Shown: in pieces, positions 10,601 to 23,000 of the stretch
How positions within the stretch are numbered: position 1 is the stretch's first letter
Layout: each line of letters starts with the position of its first letter
Source: Chondrosia reniformis
Lineage: Eukaryota > Porifera > Demospongiae > Chondrillida > Chondrillidae
Direction of reading: 5' to 3'
NCBI GenBank assembly: GCA_947172415.1
Contig: OX359198.1
Span: forward strand, 4,557,401-4,621,400
DNA: 64,000 bases
Made by a program: the position numbers and the translations under genes
The notes under the pieces: generated by a model
The model's database searches: none
Seen by the model: the letters and a program-made list of their open reading frames with translations, nothing else
What the model was told of the DNA's origin: nothing

Positions 10601-12411
10601 TGCTCAAAAAATCAAAGGATGAACCATCTAAGAGATAAGTTTGACATAGTTGGAAACAATCTTTATTTTATCAATTAATTCTAGTACTTAGAGATGTATA
10701 AAGTATACATTTAATCATGAATGTCCATCGAGTCAGAGCAATTTTTACAAAGTCATATCCATACAAAAAGGGAGCAGTTGTCATGTGAATAAAGAAAAAG
10801 GAAATTTTGGAAAAGACCTTAAATTAGCTGTTTAACTATATACCTATAGCTACAGTTAATGTTATAGTGTACTGAATTTCTTTTGACAGTTCTAAAAGCA
10901 TACATACGTGCCAAGGATTCACAGAAGATCAAGGTAAAGAAAAAGACAAAGACTCTTAACATCACTGATGATGGGTGGAATTCCCAGAAATGGCTGTCTG
11001 ACCCAGTGGAGAAGAAGATGAAAGAAGGGAAAAGAAGAAAGAAAAGACTCCTGTATCTTCATCCAAAGCTCTCTTCAGGTTTAGTTCCCCTACAGGCTCT
11101 TTTACAGAATAGGCATAGCATGTAGGAAAATGGCATCTTAGATGTTTCATATATATAGACTTCTAAATGTTGACTGTTTCCAATAGAAAATACATTGAAA
11201 GACATCCAGGGTGGCCATGCATGTTTGTTAGACCATCCATAAGAGAGAGTGTATTATATACCATGCCTTGACATATGTAGAGCCACAGTATAACAGGATT
11301 TAAGAGTTAAAATCCAATTGATGATATATATTTTTCCCATTTTGTGGAGTTTATATAATTATAGAACAGGTTGTGGTTAACGTTGTTCCAAAAGTGGAAT
11401 ATATGTATATTGATATCTAATTATTATATACGTATATTGGCATTCAAATCAATGCTAACCTTCCTTCTAACTTTAAGCTTGCAGGGGACTCCACACTTAA
11501 GAGGGTAAGCAACACTTTCCCTAAATGATCCTTCAACAAATCGGTACACCTGAAATGTATTGCATCTTCTTTGGAGAACCCCAGCTACATAATTATTGTA
11601 TATACACACACGATGATGTTATCCTATATATCCATTTGAATATTTTAAAATCCAAAGTCTGTAGACAAAAATATGAAGAATAAGTGGAGTCATTATGTCA
11701 AACCAGCGAAGCAATCATATACACCTAAAACTTTTATTCTGACTAGAAGTTTTACCATCTGGGATGACTGACAATGGGAAATGGTTACCACATGCATGAA
11801 TTCCCATCCAATTAAGAGATATGTATGACTTTATATAGGACTTCCATATGTACACATACACATATATACACGTTTTGATTAAAGTATAAAAGAAAATAGA
11901 TATATATACCCTCACTTCTTGAGTCTGCAAAACATAATGATTAGATCCCCAGCTCTGACTATATGGAACCATTTCAACTAGCTGTCTGTCTCTCAATTTG
12001 GTCAGGAAGTAAGCTGTCTTTTCCATTTCAGGTGATGTAATGCCTGCAATCTAGCCACAAACACACATAATATGCATATGAATACTGACATTTATGTACG
12101 TATATGTACACATTTTACCTTTGAGATGAATATTTTGACCTCCTTCATCCCCTCTATAATATTTTCTTCAAATGTAGATGAAATGCTAATTATGTTCTGC
12201 ATAAACATTATACACAGTATATTATACTGTGTCTAATGTATATGAGTGAGGGGTAATGCAATTGATATTAAGAACATTTGGTTTAAAAATTACTCACCCT
12301 ATTCGTATCCACTTTTATTGTACAGTTGGTGAACTGTTCGAGATTCTTTATATTTTTTCCATTTTTCCCAAACATGAATCCCAATGGTATAGATCCTGGT
12401 ATGTCAACACT
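7615..12411 (-). CDS. Gene B: KH-domain protein of unknown function, 9 visible exons
   Basis: Exons 12,298-12,411; 12,119-12,196; 11,910-12,050; 11,460-11,584; 9,662-9,799; 9,354-9,572; 9,176-9,283; 8,848-9,067; 7,615-7,824. All junctions keep phase and give about 450 codons to the stop. Exons 1-2 form a KH domain: FMFGKNGKNIKNLEQFTNCT carries the GxxG loop (GKNG), and exon 2 has the second half. The rest is shared with gene A: an LRDRQ segment, RFGxxxW, a conserved YELVEV...LDNIILEG|LDIRI stretch, VVYVTRR...YNGRPYLLTLVDSDE, and a C-terminal SCRPPEGF...KPKIPTVESVLEELDHFM end. I do not recognise that region. KH domains bind single-stranded nucleic acid, so an RNA-binding role is an inference. 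The first exon begins at an acceptor, so one or more 5' exons are missing from this model. Confidence 0.8.
7936..8170. mobile_element. MITE with about 50-bp terminal inverted repeats
   Basis: Starts ATCACAGGATCAAATTACAG and ends with the exact reverse complement. The inverted ends run on through the TTTCA and ATGGAATGAAACC part. It is about 235 bp, non-coding, and lies in the last intron of gene B. A decayed relative, GGTTTCAAACAGGGTTCATT then TTTGATCCTGTG, is at 2,020-2,085. Confidence 0.8.
8304..8330 (+). ncRNA. Hammerhead-ribozyme-like core, minimal
   Basis: CTGATGA (8,304-8,310), a small hairpin GAC-CGA-GTC preceded by A, then GAAA (8,321-8,324) and TGTTC. This has the two invariant boxes of a hammerhead and a 3-bp stem II. 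Stem I pairing is weak, so it may be a decayed member of the Penelope-type family seen at 20,203-20,239. Confidence 0.4.
9895..10040 (+). repeat. Penelope-type 3' tail remnant
   Basis: Carries the GAAGAAGACTCCCGGGGTC hairpin region and then the tail (GTCGAAAGATGATCC, AGATAAGTTTGACACAGTTA). The same tail is at 200-300, 10,600-10,670, 15,395-15,530, 20,205-20,345, 23,210-23,300 and 46,735-46,795. The hammerhead-type core here is degenerate. Confidence 0.6.
10895..11150 (+). mobile_element. SINE-like dispersed repeat with hammerhead-like motif
   Basis: Shares about 240 bases with 44,455-44,670, and parts with 35,590-35,712 (minus), 36,655-36,750 (minus), 38,795-38,905 and 53,965-54,115 (minus). 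The middle holds CTGATGA (10,965-10,971), stem II TGGG/CCCA, GAAA (10,987-10,990), then TGGCTGTC. It lies in the long intron between exons 4 and 5 of gene B. The open reading frames across it are not conserved genes. Confidence 0.7.
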
Positions 12412-14118
12412 CTATATACAATTATATTATTTCCACCTTTATTTATAGCCTTACATTCAATGCAGACTCCAATTATATACGTATACATGTATTTGCAGAG
12501 CCTATTCCAATTATAATTTTATAATTATTATATTTTATATTATATATCAAGAGCATTAGGAAATTTCTCGTTTGTGATGAGACGTGAAAATGTTGTGACA
12601 CATCTCTGTAGATCCTCAGTGTTAGATATTAATGTATGCATGGGACCTCAAAGAATATAAATACTTAGAGCAGGTATATACTAAAAGATCATTTTTAGGA
12701 CTGGGAAGCTATTGCAAGTTGTTAAGGAGAAATGAACCTGAAGTCCTTACACTATATTATACCAAACATATTTTACCTACATCATGTCTATATAGATCTA
12801 CAATCACATAGCTATCACTAAGCCTAGGCCTTATTTTATATAGACAAGTAAGTTAGTATCCAGCCCCTTTGAAGTACTGGAACAGCACAATTAAACATTA
12901 ATTCTGTCTAATCCTTCCATTGATTATACATGTGTCCCTTTTAATAGTAGAGAGGCCTCTTTATAGTTTTCTATGAGAAAATTAATATATATGGCTCAGA
13001 AATATAAATAGGATAGGAAGTGATAAGTGAGTCTAAGGCAGATTGGCCAACATAGGCTCATGAAAGGGTGGTCATCTGATGAGGAGTATGAGCTGACAGC
13101 TATAGGGGGGCAGGATAAGAGAATTCGAAGAGGCTTGGCTTTCCTGAGGTTCCTGAAGAATTATTTATGCATGAATCATACAACACCCTTGATTGTAGGA
13201 TTCATGCATAAATAATGCTTCCCTGTGTAACATCCCTTTCTTGTTTCTGTGCATTTTATGCCATCCCTACATCTTTTACTATTTTTGTAGAAAATGTTCA
13301 TTGTTCTCTAGAATGGAGCATAAGCTAGGAATTAGATTTTTGTACCATTTTGGTTTCGTAATCTTCGACTTATTATAAGCCATTTTCCGACAAAATAGAA
13401 TTAACTAAACCTTGCATGCCACATACACAAAATAATCGATAAGAGTTCATAGTTGCTACGCAGCCGACAGCAGAGATGCAGTAGAATCCTGGGTACTGCA
13501 CTTGTCACTATGTCGTTACATCCAGGCCTATATATACCGATGTATGGGAAAAACGAAAAAAACGCGTCATCCTTACATAGGGAGATATCTGTCAAAATGG
13601 CGAACGTTCGGTTGGCTTTCGTTTTCTAGCTTAAAATTAATTAGCTTTCTCTTCCTTAGCGTAGAACACTGAACGAACGAAAAGGATCTTAAAACCAACC
13701 TTACTAATACTATGTAACGTAAAGCTTATACGCATAAACGTTTTCTGCAAGATATGGCCTTAAAATTGATGGCAATATAGCAACGTCCGGAATCGGTTAA
13801 CCTGACATATAAGAACCAGCAAGTAGTTCGAGTATTGACTGGCGCCCCACGAGTTTTTTAAACTCTAAATACTTGTTTCTCTAGCAATGTACAGAAGTGT
13901 GTCTATCTCATCTCCTACCCTAATAGACAAATCACCAATTGTTTTTATATATCTTATGTACTTACACCAAATCGGTCACTTAGTCTTTAAATAACACGAT
14001 GTAGTTTTATCTATACAATTCACTTTCCCCCTCATTCCAATTCAAACTATCCAATTGCAAGCTGCTTTATAAGGATGAACTCTTTAGTGGGTCTTTACTG
14101 ATATCAGTTTGTATATTC
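12412..14118. other. Intergenic stretch of repeats
   Basis: No supported gene. 13,020-13,290 has the tail shared with 7,255-7,360. 13,390-13,540 is an inverted relative of the retrotransposon end at 16,530-16,680. 13,600-13,880 is a dispersed repeat (ending GAGTTTTTTAAACT) whose relative is 38,995-39,252, with a short tail copy at 15,255-15,290. On the minus strand 12,543-12,650 has 35 open codons after a possible acceptor and could be a last exon, but nothing joins to it. Confidence 0.6.
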
Positions 14119-14132
14119 ATTATTTAGATATA

Positions 14133-15028
14133 TAATTAGTTATATATCAAATTGAAATTTTTAATTTCCAAAGTTCCAATAATGTTTATATTGTTAATTG
14201 TTAAAGAAATATGAAACAATAATACAATTAATACGGCAGTGCCTCAAAACACTGCTCTAAATAGGAAATTAAATAAATACATTGTCCATTGAGGATGAGA
14301 TCCCCAGAAATGCTGCAGCATTGCCTCGCTGAATGGCAACTGCCATGCCCTGCAGCAGGAACTGAAGGGAGCGTGGCTTCCCAGTCACCGCTCTGACCCG
14401 GTGCTCCAGCTCCCTGACAAAGGTTATGGCCTCCAGCCCAAAGACCCCTGTAGCTTCAACAGCCACTGGGACAAAGTGATGGGTGGAGTTGAGGTGTGCA
14501 TGCTTCAGGGGTCTTTGGCCGCTCAGCTTGGCTAGCCACCAAACCTGCTTCCCTTGCTGCAAGGGCCACTTGTGATGGAGCAAAGGTGTTAGGACACATG
14601 GCATCCCAAACCAATGTCTGTCCACTTTTCCTGGGCGTAACAGAAGTCCCATCTGGTCTCTTTCCATCTGAACGTGCCATGCCTGTGGGCTCCAGGATGG
14701 AAGGAATCTTTGCAGAGGCCAGTGACCTTTTAAGGAGGTCATTCATTGCTGCATGTCTGGAGTGCCGTTCCTGGCTCTTTCTGCAGCTGAGGCCGTGCAG
14801 AGCCAGGTGGTCTACATCAGTACCACACTGGTTGCACTTGTGTGGCCTGCACAGAGAAGCCCCAAGGCGAAGTCCTACAGCTACACGCAATACCTCATCA
14901 TCCATACACAGACCACATTGGAGGTGCTTGCAGCCATTCGCCAGACTCCTCTGAGAGGCTAGCAGACGTGCACGTACAGTCTCATCTGAAGCTGCCCTCA
15001 CCAGGGCTTCTGCTGTAGCCGTCATTAG
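14133..15028 (-). mobile_element. Non-LTR retrotransposon 3' fragment with nuclease-like C terminus
   Basis: Minus-strand coding from about 15,026 to 14,269. It contains a zinc-knuckle-like region (HKCNQCG, HLALHGLSC) followed by GKRPDG and LVWDAMCPNTFAPS. The spaced D...D pattern resembles restriction-like endonucleases of R2-type elements. The reading frame shifts once near 14,500: the frame with AACTPQLHPS ends and HHFVPVAVEATGVFG continues in another. It is 5'-truncated with no reverse transcriptase domain. The same 14 bases, ATTATTTAGATATA, flank it at 14,119-14,132 and 15,029-15,042, a likely target-site duplication. Composition is clearly more GC-rich than its surroundings. Confidence 0.8.
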
Positions 15029-15389
15029 ATTATTTAGATATAGATATCTATTTATAATACGAGTCCATACGCAACTATACGTCAAAACATCGTTTTTGCA
15101 AATGGTGGCGTTTAAGTTAACGAAGTTTTTCCATCGTTATTTATAATTATAAAGTTCAGGACACTTATAAGCGTCCTCAATCGTTAAGATTATGAATATT
15201 TATATTAAATCTCAACGAAGTGGCCAAATAGTTCGAGTTAATTCGGGGGGGGGGGCAGCCCCACGAGTTTTTTAAACTCGAAATCCTTGTTTTTATTTTT
15301 ATTATAATTATGAGTCATCCAAAGATAGGTAAGGAAAATGTCGAAGTCCCTGAAGGCGTCAATGTTGGAGCTACAATTGGATCCAATTA

Positions 15390-15545
15390 TATATAACTGA
15401 AGAAGATCCCCAGGGTCGATACGTTTGACCAAGAAACGAAACCAAACTGCGTTTCTGCGCTCAAAAGTCGAAGGATGTACCAACCCAAAGATAAGTTGGA
15501 CGCAGTTAGAAGGAATCCTAATTCTATTAAATTTCCTTACCTGTT
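15390..15545 (+). repeat. Penelope-type 3' tail remnant
   Basis: CTGAAGA (15,397-15,403), hairpin GATCCCCAGGGTC, GATA in place of GAAA, ACGTTTGACC, then the family tail with GTCGAAGGATGTACC. The core is damaged at one invariant base. The rest of 15,546-16,075 shows no gene or repeat that I can name. Confidence 0.65.
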
Positions 15546-16079
15546 GCCAAGAATATAGAAAAGTAAATAACTATCCTATCCATAGTAAATTCACATTCAC
15601 ATTACCTATAAATAACTAAACCTCGAGCGTACGTAAGCATTAGAACAAATTACGAACGTAAATCTACATTAGTATGTATATTATTAAATCGTACTTACAT
15701 TACCAAGTCCCGGTTGGAAGTAAGCCATTATGTCGATATCTAACTGTTTGATCACGCTACCGGTCACTGTACTGTATCTCAGAGCAAATTAAAGGATATA
15801 CATCTTTACAGTCACACTGGCGTGGAGTGAACAGTTTAGAATAATAACAGTGGGCATATTCGATCCCTCCCACCAGTTGCGGTGCATGTATGGAATGCGA
15901 TAGTTATTCTTCTGCCATTTGCATATACGTGTGTTTAGTGCTATATATTATACTATTCCAAAGTTTTCCCTGTTAGGGTTAGCTATTCAAAGCCAGGATA
16001 CATAATACGAATTGCTATTGGTTATTATAGAAACAGCTGTGTATATATGTAGCTATATATACTCTATACCTACCGGTCA

Positions 16080-16795
16080 AGTGGCTGGCGAGGATGCAAT
16101 GTGTGCTATTTTGGGGTAAGGTCCTGACCAGTAGAAAATATGATGGACGGTTGCTAAGGTGGATAGCAGTGGAAGCAGTGAGGAGTTGTCGACTGTGGAA
16201 GCGAGAGAGATGCTGGAGGCCATTGCTTGGAGGACACACGGGAGGAATGGGGCCAGGAGATGGAGACAGAGCCTAAGTGGGAGATACTGAAGAGGATTGT
16301 GAAGTTGGGAGAGTGGTCAGAGTGTGCGAGAGTGGGGAGAAGGGCGGACAGGAGGACAATGATAAAACTAAGAGGAGGCATGGCAGGATTTCAAATCGAT
16401 ATGGGAAGATGGAGGGGAGTGAGTGACCAGACAGGAGAGAATATGCAAGGAATGTGACAGGGGTGAAGTGGAAGACGTGGAACATTGGTTGATGAGGTGT
16501 GAAACATGGAATTCGAAATCCCAATGCGTACAATTGGAGGCCTGGATGCAATAGCATAGTGACAAGTGCAGTACCCAGGATTCTACTGCATCTCTGCTGT
16601 CGGCTGCATGTAGCAATGAACTCTTGTCAATTATTTTGTGTATGTGGCATGCAAGGTTCAGTTAGCTCTATTTTGCATGTTCATATTATTTATTTTGTCT
16701 TGTTGTAAGTGCTGCATGGGGCCAATCCGTGCCCTAGTGCCAATGGGCACGGTGCACTCTAATAATATTGATTGATTGATTTATTGATATACTCA
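16080..16795 (+). mobile_element. Non-LTR retrotransposon 3' end
   Basis: Broken coding sequence ends in ERICKECDRGEVEDVEHWLM, then RCETWN. This is the C-x2-C...H...C knuckle typical of the C terminus of many LINE reverse transcriptases. A non-coding 3' part follows (CAATCCGTGCCCTAGTGCCA) and a tail of ATTG/ATTT tetranucleotides at 16,770-16,790. Several frame changes are needed, so it is dead. Part of its 3' end is repeated inverted at 13,390-13,540. Confidence 0.75.
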
Positions 16796-17052
16796 TCGGG
16801 CCCTAATTATATATAGGTATGTAAAACCATATAGGAAAACCTTTACACTATGTATAATGAACAATGTCATGCAAGTATCATATTTAAAATTTTATATAAT
16901 ATACTGTATATAAGAAGTTAAGATGCTATGCATGTACAACAATTAATTTACATTTTCCGTTAATGTTTATCCAAAATATATACAAAACTCCGATCCATTG
17001 TCTATCATAATATTGAAAAACTTAAACCTTAAAGTAGCCTTCAGTATTGTAT

Positions 17053-20000
17053 CTATTGAGCAGACACACTCAAAGCACAATTCATGAAATGATCCAGTTC
17101 TTCCAGAACAGACTCTACAGTGGGTATCTTTGGCTTCATTTGAAATCCTTTGGGTGGTCTGCAACTATTTCTTTCAAACAACTTTTCAACACTTGCTTCG
17201 GTATCCTTCATATAAGCAAAATCTAAAAGCCACTGTGGATTCTGCAACTATTTACAAAAAAATATATAAAGCTGCATTCAACAAAATCTGTAAATGTATA
17301 TGTGCATGTTTATATAGATTAAAATGAATTTTGAATCCTTGATTAAGTACTTATATATAGGGGTTACCTGAGTAAATACTGCATTAGTACATATACATGT
17401 CACTTTATTTACAACATTAATGTATTAACGTACGTATATTACACACTGCATATGCTTAGCAACCATTATACAATTGGCATGTATAATTTATTCACTATTA
17501 TATATATCCAAAATTTAATATTTCAAAAGACTGAACATGTACTTACATATGAATTCAAACAGAGACTAAAAGTTTTATGCAGCACTTACTGTCATGTAAG
17601 AGTTCTGTTTCAGCCTTAAAGTGATTTTTTCCTTCCGATTATCTGGATTAACCTGCATAAGTTGATCCAGTAAGTCAACCTCACTACCCTCTTCTGAGTC
17701 AATCAGAGTGATGAAGTACGGCCTTTCATCAAAATTGTGCTGGTAGACAACTCTATGTCTTCTGCTCACATACATAACAGCAAATTTGTCATGTCGAAGG
17801 GGCATCCTTAATTCACCATCTTTACTACAAATATAATATGAATTTTATACCTTGCATGCATGAGTATTGCAATTACTTATAGAAAAATTAATATTATAAC
17901 TGTTCTGTATACTGTGATTAATTAAATATATATTACCTGATCATCAGCAACATGCACCTACTGATTAACTAAATCACTTCTATTAATTCGGCACAATTTT
18001 TTGACATCACCAACTGTCACACTTTTTCTCTATATATACTTAAAACTGGCTTGTATATGTCCACCTCGTTACATTGCTGATGCTTGGGGTCGATACATCT
18101 TGCTGATGCTCAAGTAATAATAATCTCATAATTAATATAATTATATATTATACATTTTTATATGTATATATTTGTGATGATTATATGGTTAGGTATGTGT
18201 GCATATATACTGTATGTATACCTTTCTTCTATCAAATCCACTAGTACTCTTGCAGAATCTTTACTTTTGCTAAAGTCTTCTGGATAGTCCAGTGAAGAAT
18301 AGAATAAGGCTATTCTCATATCAAGAATCCTATATATTCAAATGCAACATGCATGTATATATACGTATTTACAATATATATATATAACTAACCCTTCAAA
18401 TCTGATGCAATCAATAACAGCCTTGCGTCCTAACTTTGCACTAACATCCACAAATTGATACCTGTTTCCTAACCTTTCACAGGTCAAAGTTGCAACAGGG
18501 TAAGCACCATCTTTGATTGGCATATCCAATAATAAGATCTGAATTGTCAATAAAGTTCCTCTACCAAGCTCAATGCCTTGAACTTGCTTCAAATCAATCA
18601 CCTTTTTGTACACATCCGTCAAGAAGGTATGCTTGATGTTATCAGCCAATTCACATTTTCTACTAAAATATTCTTTTTTAGCTGTTGCTGCAGCTGCAGA
18701 TCCGTAGCCAGATAGCCTCTTTAGAGATACAGCATTTCCAACCCTCAGTTCCATAATAGTCAAATGAGTACTATGGTAAGCTTCTTCCACATTTTCATGT
18801 GCCAGCCTTAAATGCCAAAGAATCCAACCAAATCTATTACATATAAATACATGGACAGTATCACCAGAACATGTACATCTGACCTATATATATGTGCATG
18901 CAAGTCATGTCAGCAAATAACTGTTAAAACAAATAAATGTTAAAATAAGTCACATTTGTAAATGCACAGGGCCAGAGTTTGACAGGCAACTATAACAGTA
19001 CATACGTATATACATGCAATCTATCATATTTGAGTGTTGCATATACATATAATATCTTCTCTTTTCTTTTCTTTCTTCTCTGCTCTGTTTACCTTCTTCT
19101 ATGTGATTTTCTTTACTTTGTTTTGTTTATATATTTGTTTGCTGACTCATGTACCTATGTCCACATATTATGCCAGTGTACTCTGATTTACTGCCTTTTT
19201 GAGGCCATCACATTTAAAAGCAGAAGTTATGGCATCCTTTAAGCTAACTTTAATATGCTCTACATAATCCTTGCATTTTGTAATATGAGAGCCAAATTTC
19301 TGAAGACTCTGGGTTTAAATGAATATAAAATGATAGGGAAGTTTTATTTTACATTTAAACTTGAGCTTAATTGTATCAATATATACATATTGCATGTTGA
19401 TTTATACATGTGTATATACATATCATTGTGTACATCAGAGATGTGCATTTATATTACTTACTGCGCATGCTGCAGTTTCAATCTCAAAGCGATAGCTGTT
19501 TGAAATTGGGTGTTCTCCTTTTCCTTCATATTTTATAAATGGTATTAGCTGTATTGCCTGTCTATCATGTAACTGTGTCAATAATGAGACAGTTTTAACC
19601 CAATTTGGTGCTCGATTTGAAGCTGCAAACTGTGTAAGTGAAAATTCAATGGAATGAATAAAGGGACTCAGTGAGATGATCGATAAAAGCTGTAGAAAAA
19701 TGGGTATCCAGACCATTTTCTCCAAGCAGAGATCACTGAGAACCGTTTTATCCAACCCAAAACAGCCACAACCACCTATGGATATCAAGGGTGTAGTTTA
19801 CCTAATTCCTTGCTCTGAGTGTTCTGCAGTCTACATTGGTGAAACTGGAAGGACCCTGAAAGTGAGATTGGCAGAACACAAGCGAGCAGTCAGGATGGGG
19901 GATGTGAACAACGGTATAGCTGTTCACTCCCTCAAGACTGGCCACTCAATTGCTTGGGACAAGGCCAAGATTACAGACAGGGAAACCCACTGGCAAAGGA

Positions 20001-23000
20001 GAAAGGTCAAAGAAGCCATCAGGATCCAGAAGAGTCAGGTGAGAATGAATTTAGATCAAGGCATTGTGTTACATCAAGCCTGGAGACGATTTAATATTCA
20101 TACTTCCTGTTTTTCTCATTCTGCTGAGGGTCACATGACAGGAAGTGGAAATGGCGGGAAAAATCCTCTATAAATAGAGGCAATTCTTGCACTCAACCAT
20201 CAGTCACTGAGGAAGACCCCCAGGGTCGAAACGTTTGACCAAGAATTGAAAAAACCAACTGCGTTTTTAAACGCTCAAAAGTGGAAGGATGTACCATCCC
20301 AAAGATAAGTTCGACGCAGTTATAAGGAATCCTTATTCTATTACTCTAGAATTGTTCACTTGGATGGAGCTAGCCTATAGCCTCACGCTAAAGGAGGACC
20401 AAGAGCTAGAGAGATGATGTCAAAGCTGACTTAGGAGTTTGACATTAAAGTGCCACAGAGTCAATGCCATTGGCTTAAAGCAAGCTAGGGTGTCAAGAGA
20501 GAGAGATGTATGGTGTGCATGTTTTTATGATCACCTTTGTATGTGTCAGCCTTGGAGGAGAGAAGGACTATATATATATACATGTACTATAATATTTAAC
20601 ATATATGATTTCAGAGTCATGGCAGACTTTAATCACAAGTGTATATAGACCAGACCACCACTGAGGTCTAGAAACTAAGAGTTGCTATCTAAAACGTGTT
20701 TCGCATTTTTTGGGGACCTCATAGCAGAGCAAGAAAGAAGAAGTAAGCAGTTTATATACAGTACAAGTTACAATATACTAAGGTAATCTAATATAAATAA
20801 ATAAATAAATAAATAAATAATTCATATGGCTCCAAGAAAGGACCTAGAAACAAAATGGGCATATCATCATAAGGTTTAGGGTATAAAACTCATTTTAAAT
20901 TAAGGGATTTTTCATTTAGGCCTCCGTTTGTTAGAAAACGGAGGACAAAGTCTGCATATAAAATGCCATAGGACTATAGAAAACCTATAGGAAATTTATA
21001 TTGAAACCAAGTGTTATATTCATAAAAATTTTCAATTGGTCAGATCACTTTGAAACTAACATATATCATGGTACATGTCTATGACAAACATCTGGCGAAA
21101 TTTTGTTTAATTAAAATTGCAAAATAATCGAGATATAATGAAGAATTCAAGGTTATGATTGTGCAATCTGGTGATGTATTATGATGTAACTTGTACACAA
21201 GGGACATAAAAGGCCAAGGCCTTTATATACGTATATGATGTCCCTTGTGTACAAGTTACAAAATGGTCTCTAACCCTGTTGATTATGCCAATGCATGCAA
21301 CCAATCGTCGGCGTTCTTAGCTCCCTCACAAGGCAAATCAAATCTGCTGTGGTTATTAGCTGAGACCCCTTTAATACTGGAGCCTTTGTTGATATATGGC
21401 ATGCAGATGCATCATCTTCAGTCTATACTAAGGTGTGAAAAGGTAATTGGTAGGCCATGTGTTCTACCTTGCAATTGGATGATCTGTATCAACTACTACT
21501 CTCTATGCAGTAGTTGAGGATTTCAAAGCCTGCAACAGTACTAGTGTGACTAAAGTCTTGTACTGTTTAAAATACTGATTATCCTAGGGGTCACTTGAAT
21601 CTCTTTAAATTTGTAACTTGCACTGTGTAGCTAGTACTTGATTGTAATTTTAATATTACATAGTCACTTGGATCTCTTAAATTTGTAACTTGTACTGTGT
21701 AGTACTATATATATATATAGGTCCAAGTGACTATCAAGTACTAGCTACACATGCAGTACAAGTTACAAATTTTCCAAGTGACCCATAGGATAATCAGTAT
21801 TTTAAACAGTACAAGACTGTAGTCACACTGTTGCAGGCTTTGAAATCCTCAACTACTGCATAGAGAGTAGTAGTTGATACAGATCATCCAAGGTAGAACA
21901 CATGGCCTACCAATTACCTTTTCACACCTTAGTATAGACTGAAGATGATGCATCTGCATGCCATGTATCAACAAAGGTTCCAGTCTTAAAGGGGTCTAAG
22001 CTAATAACCACAGCAGATTTGATTTGCCTTGTGAGGGAGCTAAGAATACCGATGGTTGGTTGCATGCATTGGCATAATCAACAGGGTTAGAGACCATTTT
22101 GTAACTTGCACACAAGGGACATCATTTTGCATATGTATATAAAGGCCTTGGCCTTTTATGTCCTTTTTGGCCTTTTATGACATTCAAAAATGAAGTTAAA
22201 AGTAGGGATGGCACTATAACAGTGATTGGCGCATCTATATCATGTGTTCTACCTTGCAATTGGATGATCTGTATCAACTACTTCTCTCTATAGTTGAGAA
22301 TTTCAAAGCCTGCAACAGTGTGACTAAAGTCTTGTACTGTATAAAATACTGATTATACTATGGTTCACTTGGATCTCTTTAATTAAATTTGTAACTTGCA
22401 CTGCTAGTACTTGATTTGTAATTTTAATATTTTAAGTATTTGCTAGTAACTTTCACTGGGTAGTGTACTTTAGTGTAATTAGCCAGAAAAATTTAGACAT
22501 TCACTATGAGCAATTTTGTCATGAGATTCTACTGTATGTACACATGGAAAACGTACACACATGGATAAGAATAAAGCCTTGTTGAACGTCAGTAACATAA
22601 ATGTACTATTTCTGGACATTTCAACCTGGAGGTCTTCATCAGTAATACAGGAATGAGAATATCAAGTAGGAAATTAGTACATTCATGTTGCTGATGCTCA
22701 ACAAGGCCTTATTCTCATAATGATTGCAACAAACACTCCTAATTCCTACACATGGACAAGTAAAAATATGAACAATATACATATATGTACCTCATATTCA
22801 TCTTTGGGATGGTATATAAATCCTTTGACTTTTGAACATATAGAAACACAGTTTGGTTTGGTTTTTGGTCAAACGTTGCGACACTGGGTGTCTTCCTCAG
22901 TGACTGCAGGAAGAGAAAGACAGGAAGTATGAATATTAAATCGCCTCCAGGCTTGGTGTAGCACAATACCTTCATCTAATCTATACATCCATCCTTACCT

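Noticed and set aside
14496..14962. Plus-strand open frames of 152 and 69 codons
   Set aside because: Antisense shadows of the minus-strand retrotransposon coding sequence, whose zinc-knuckle and nuclease-like motifs fix the true strand.
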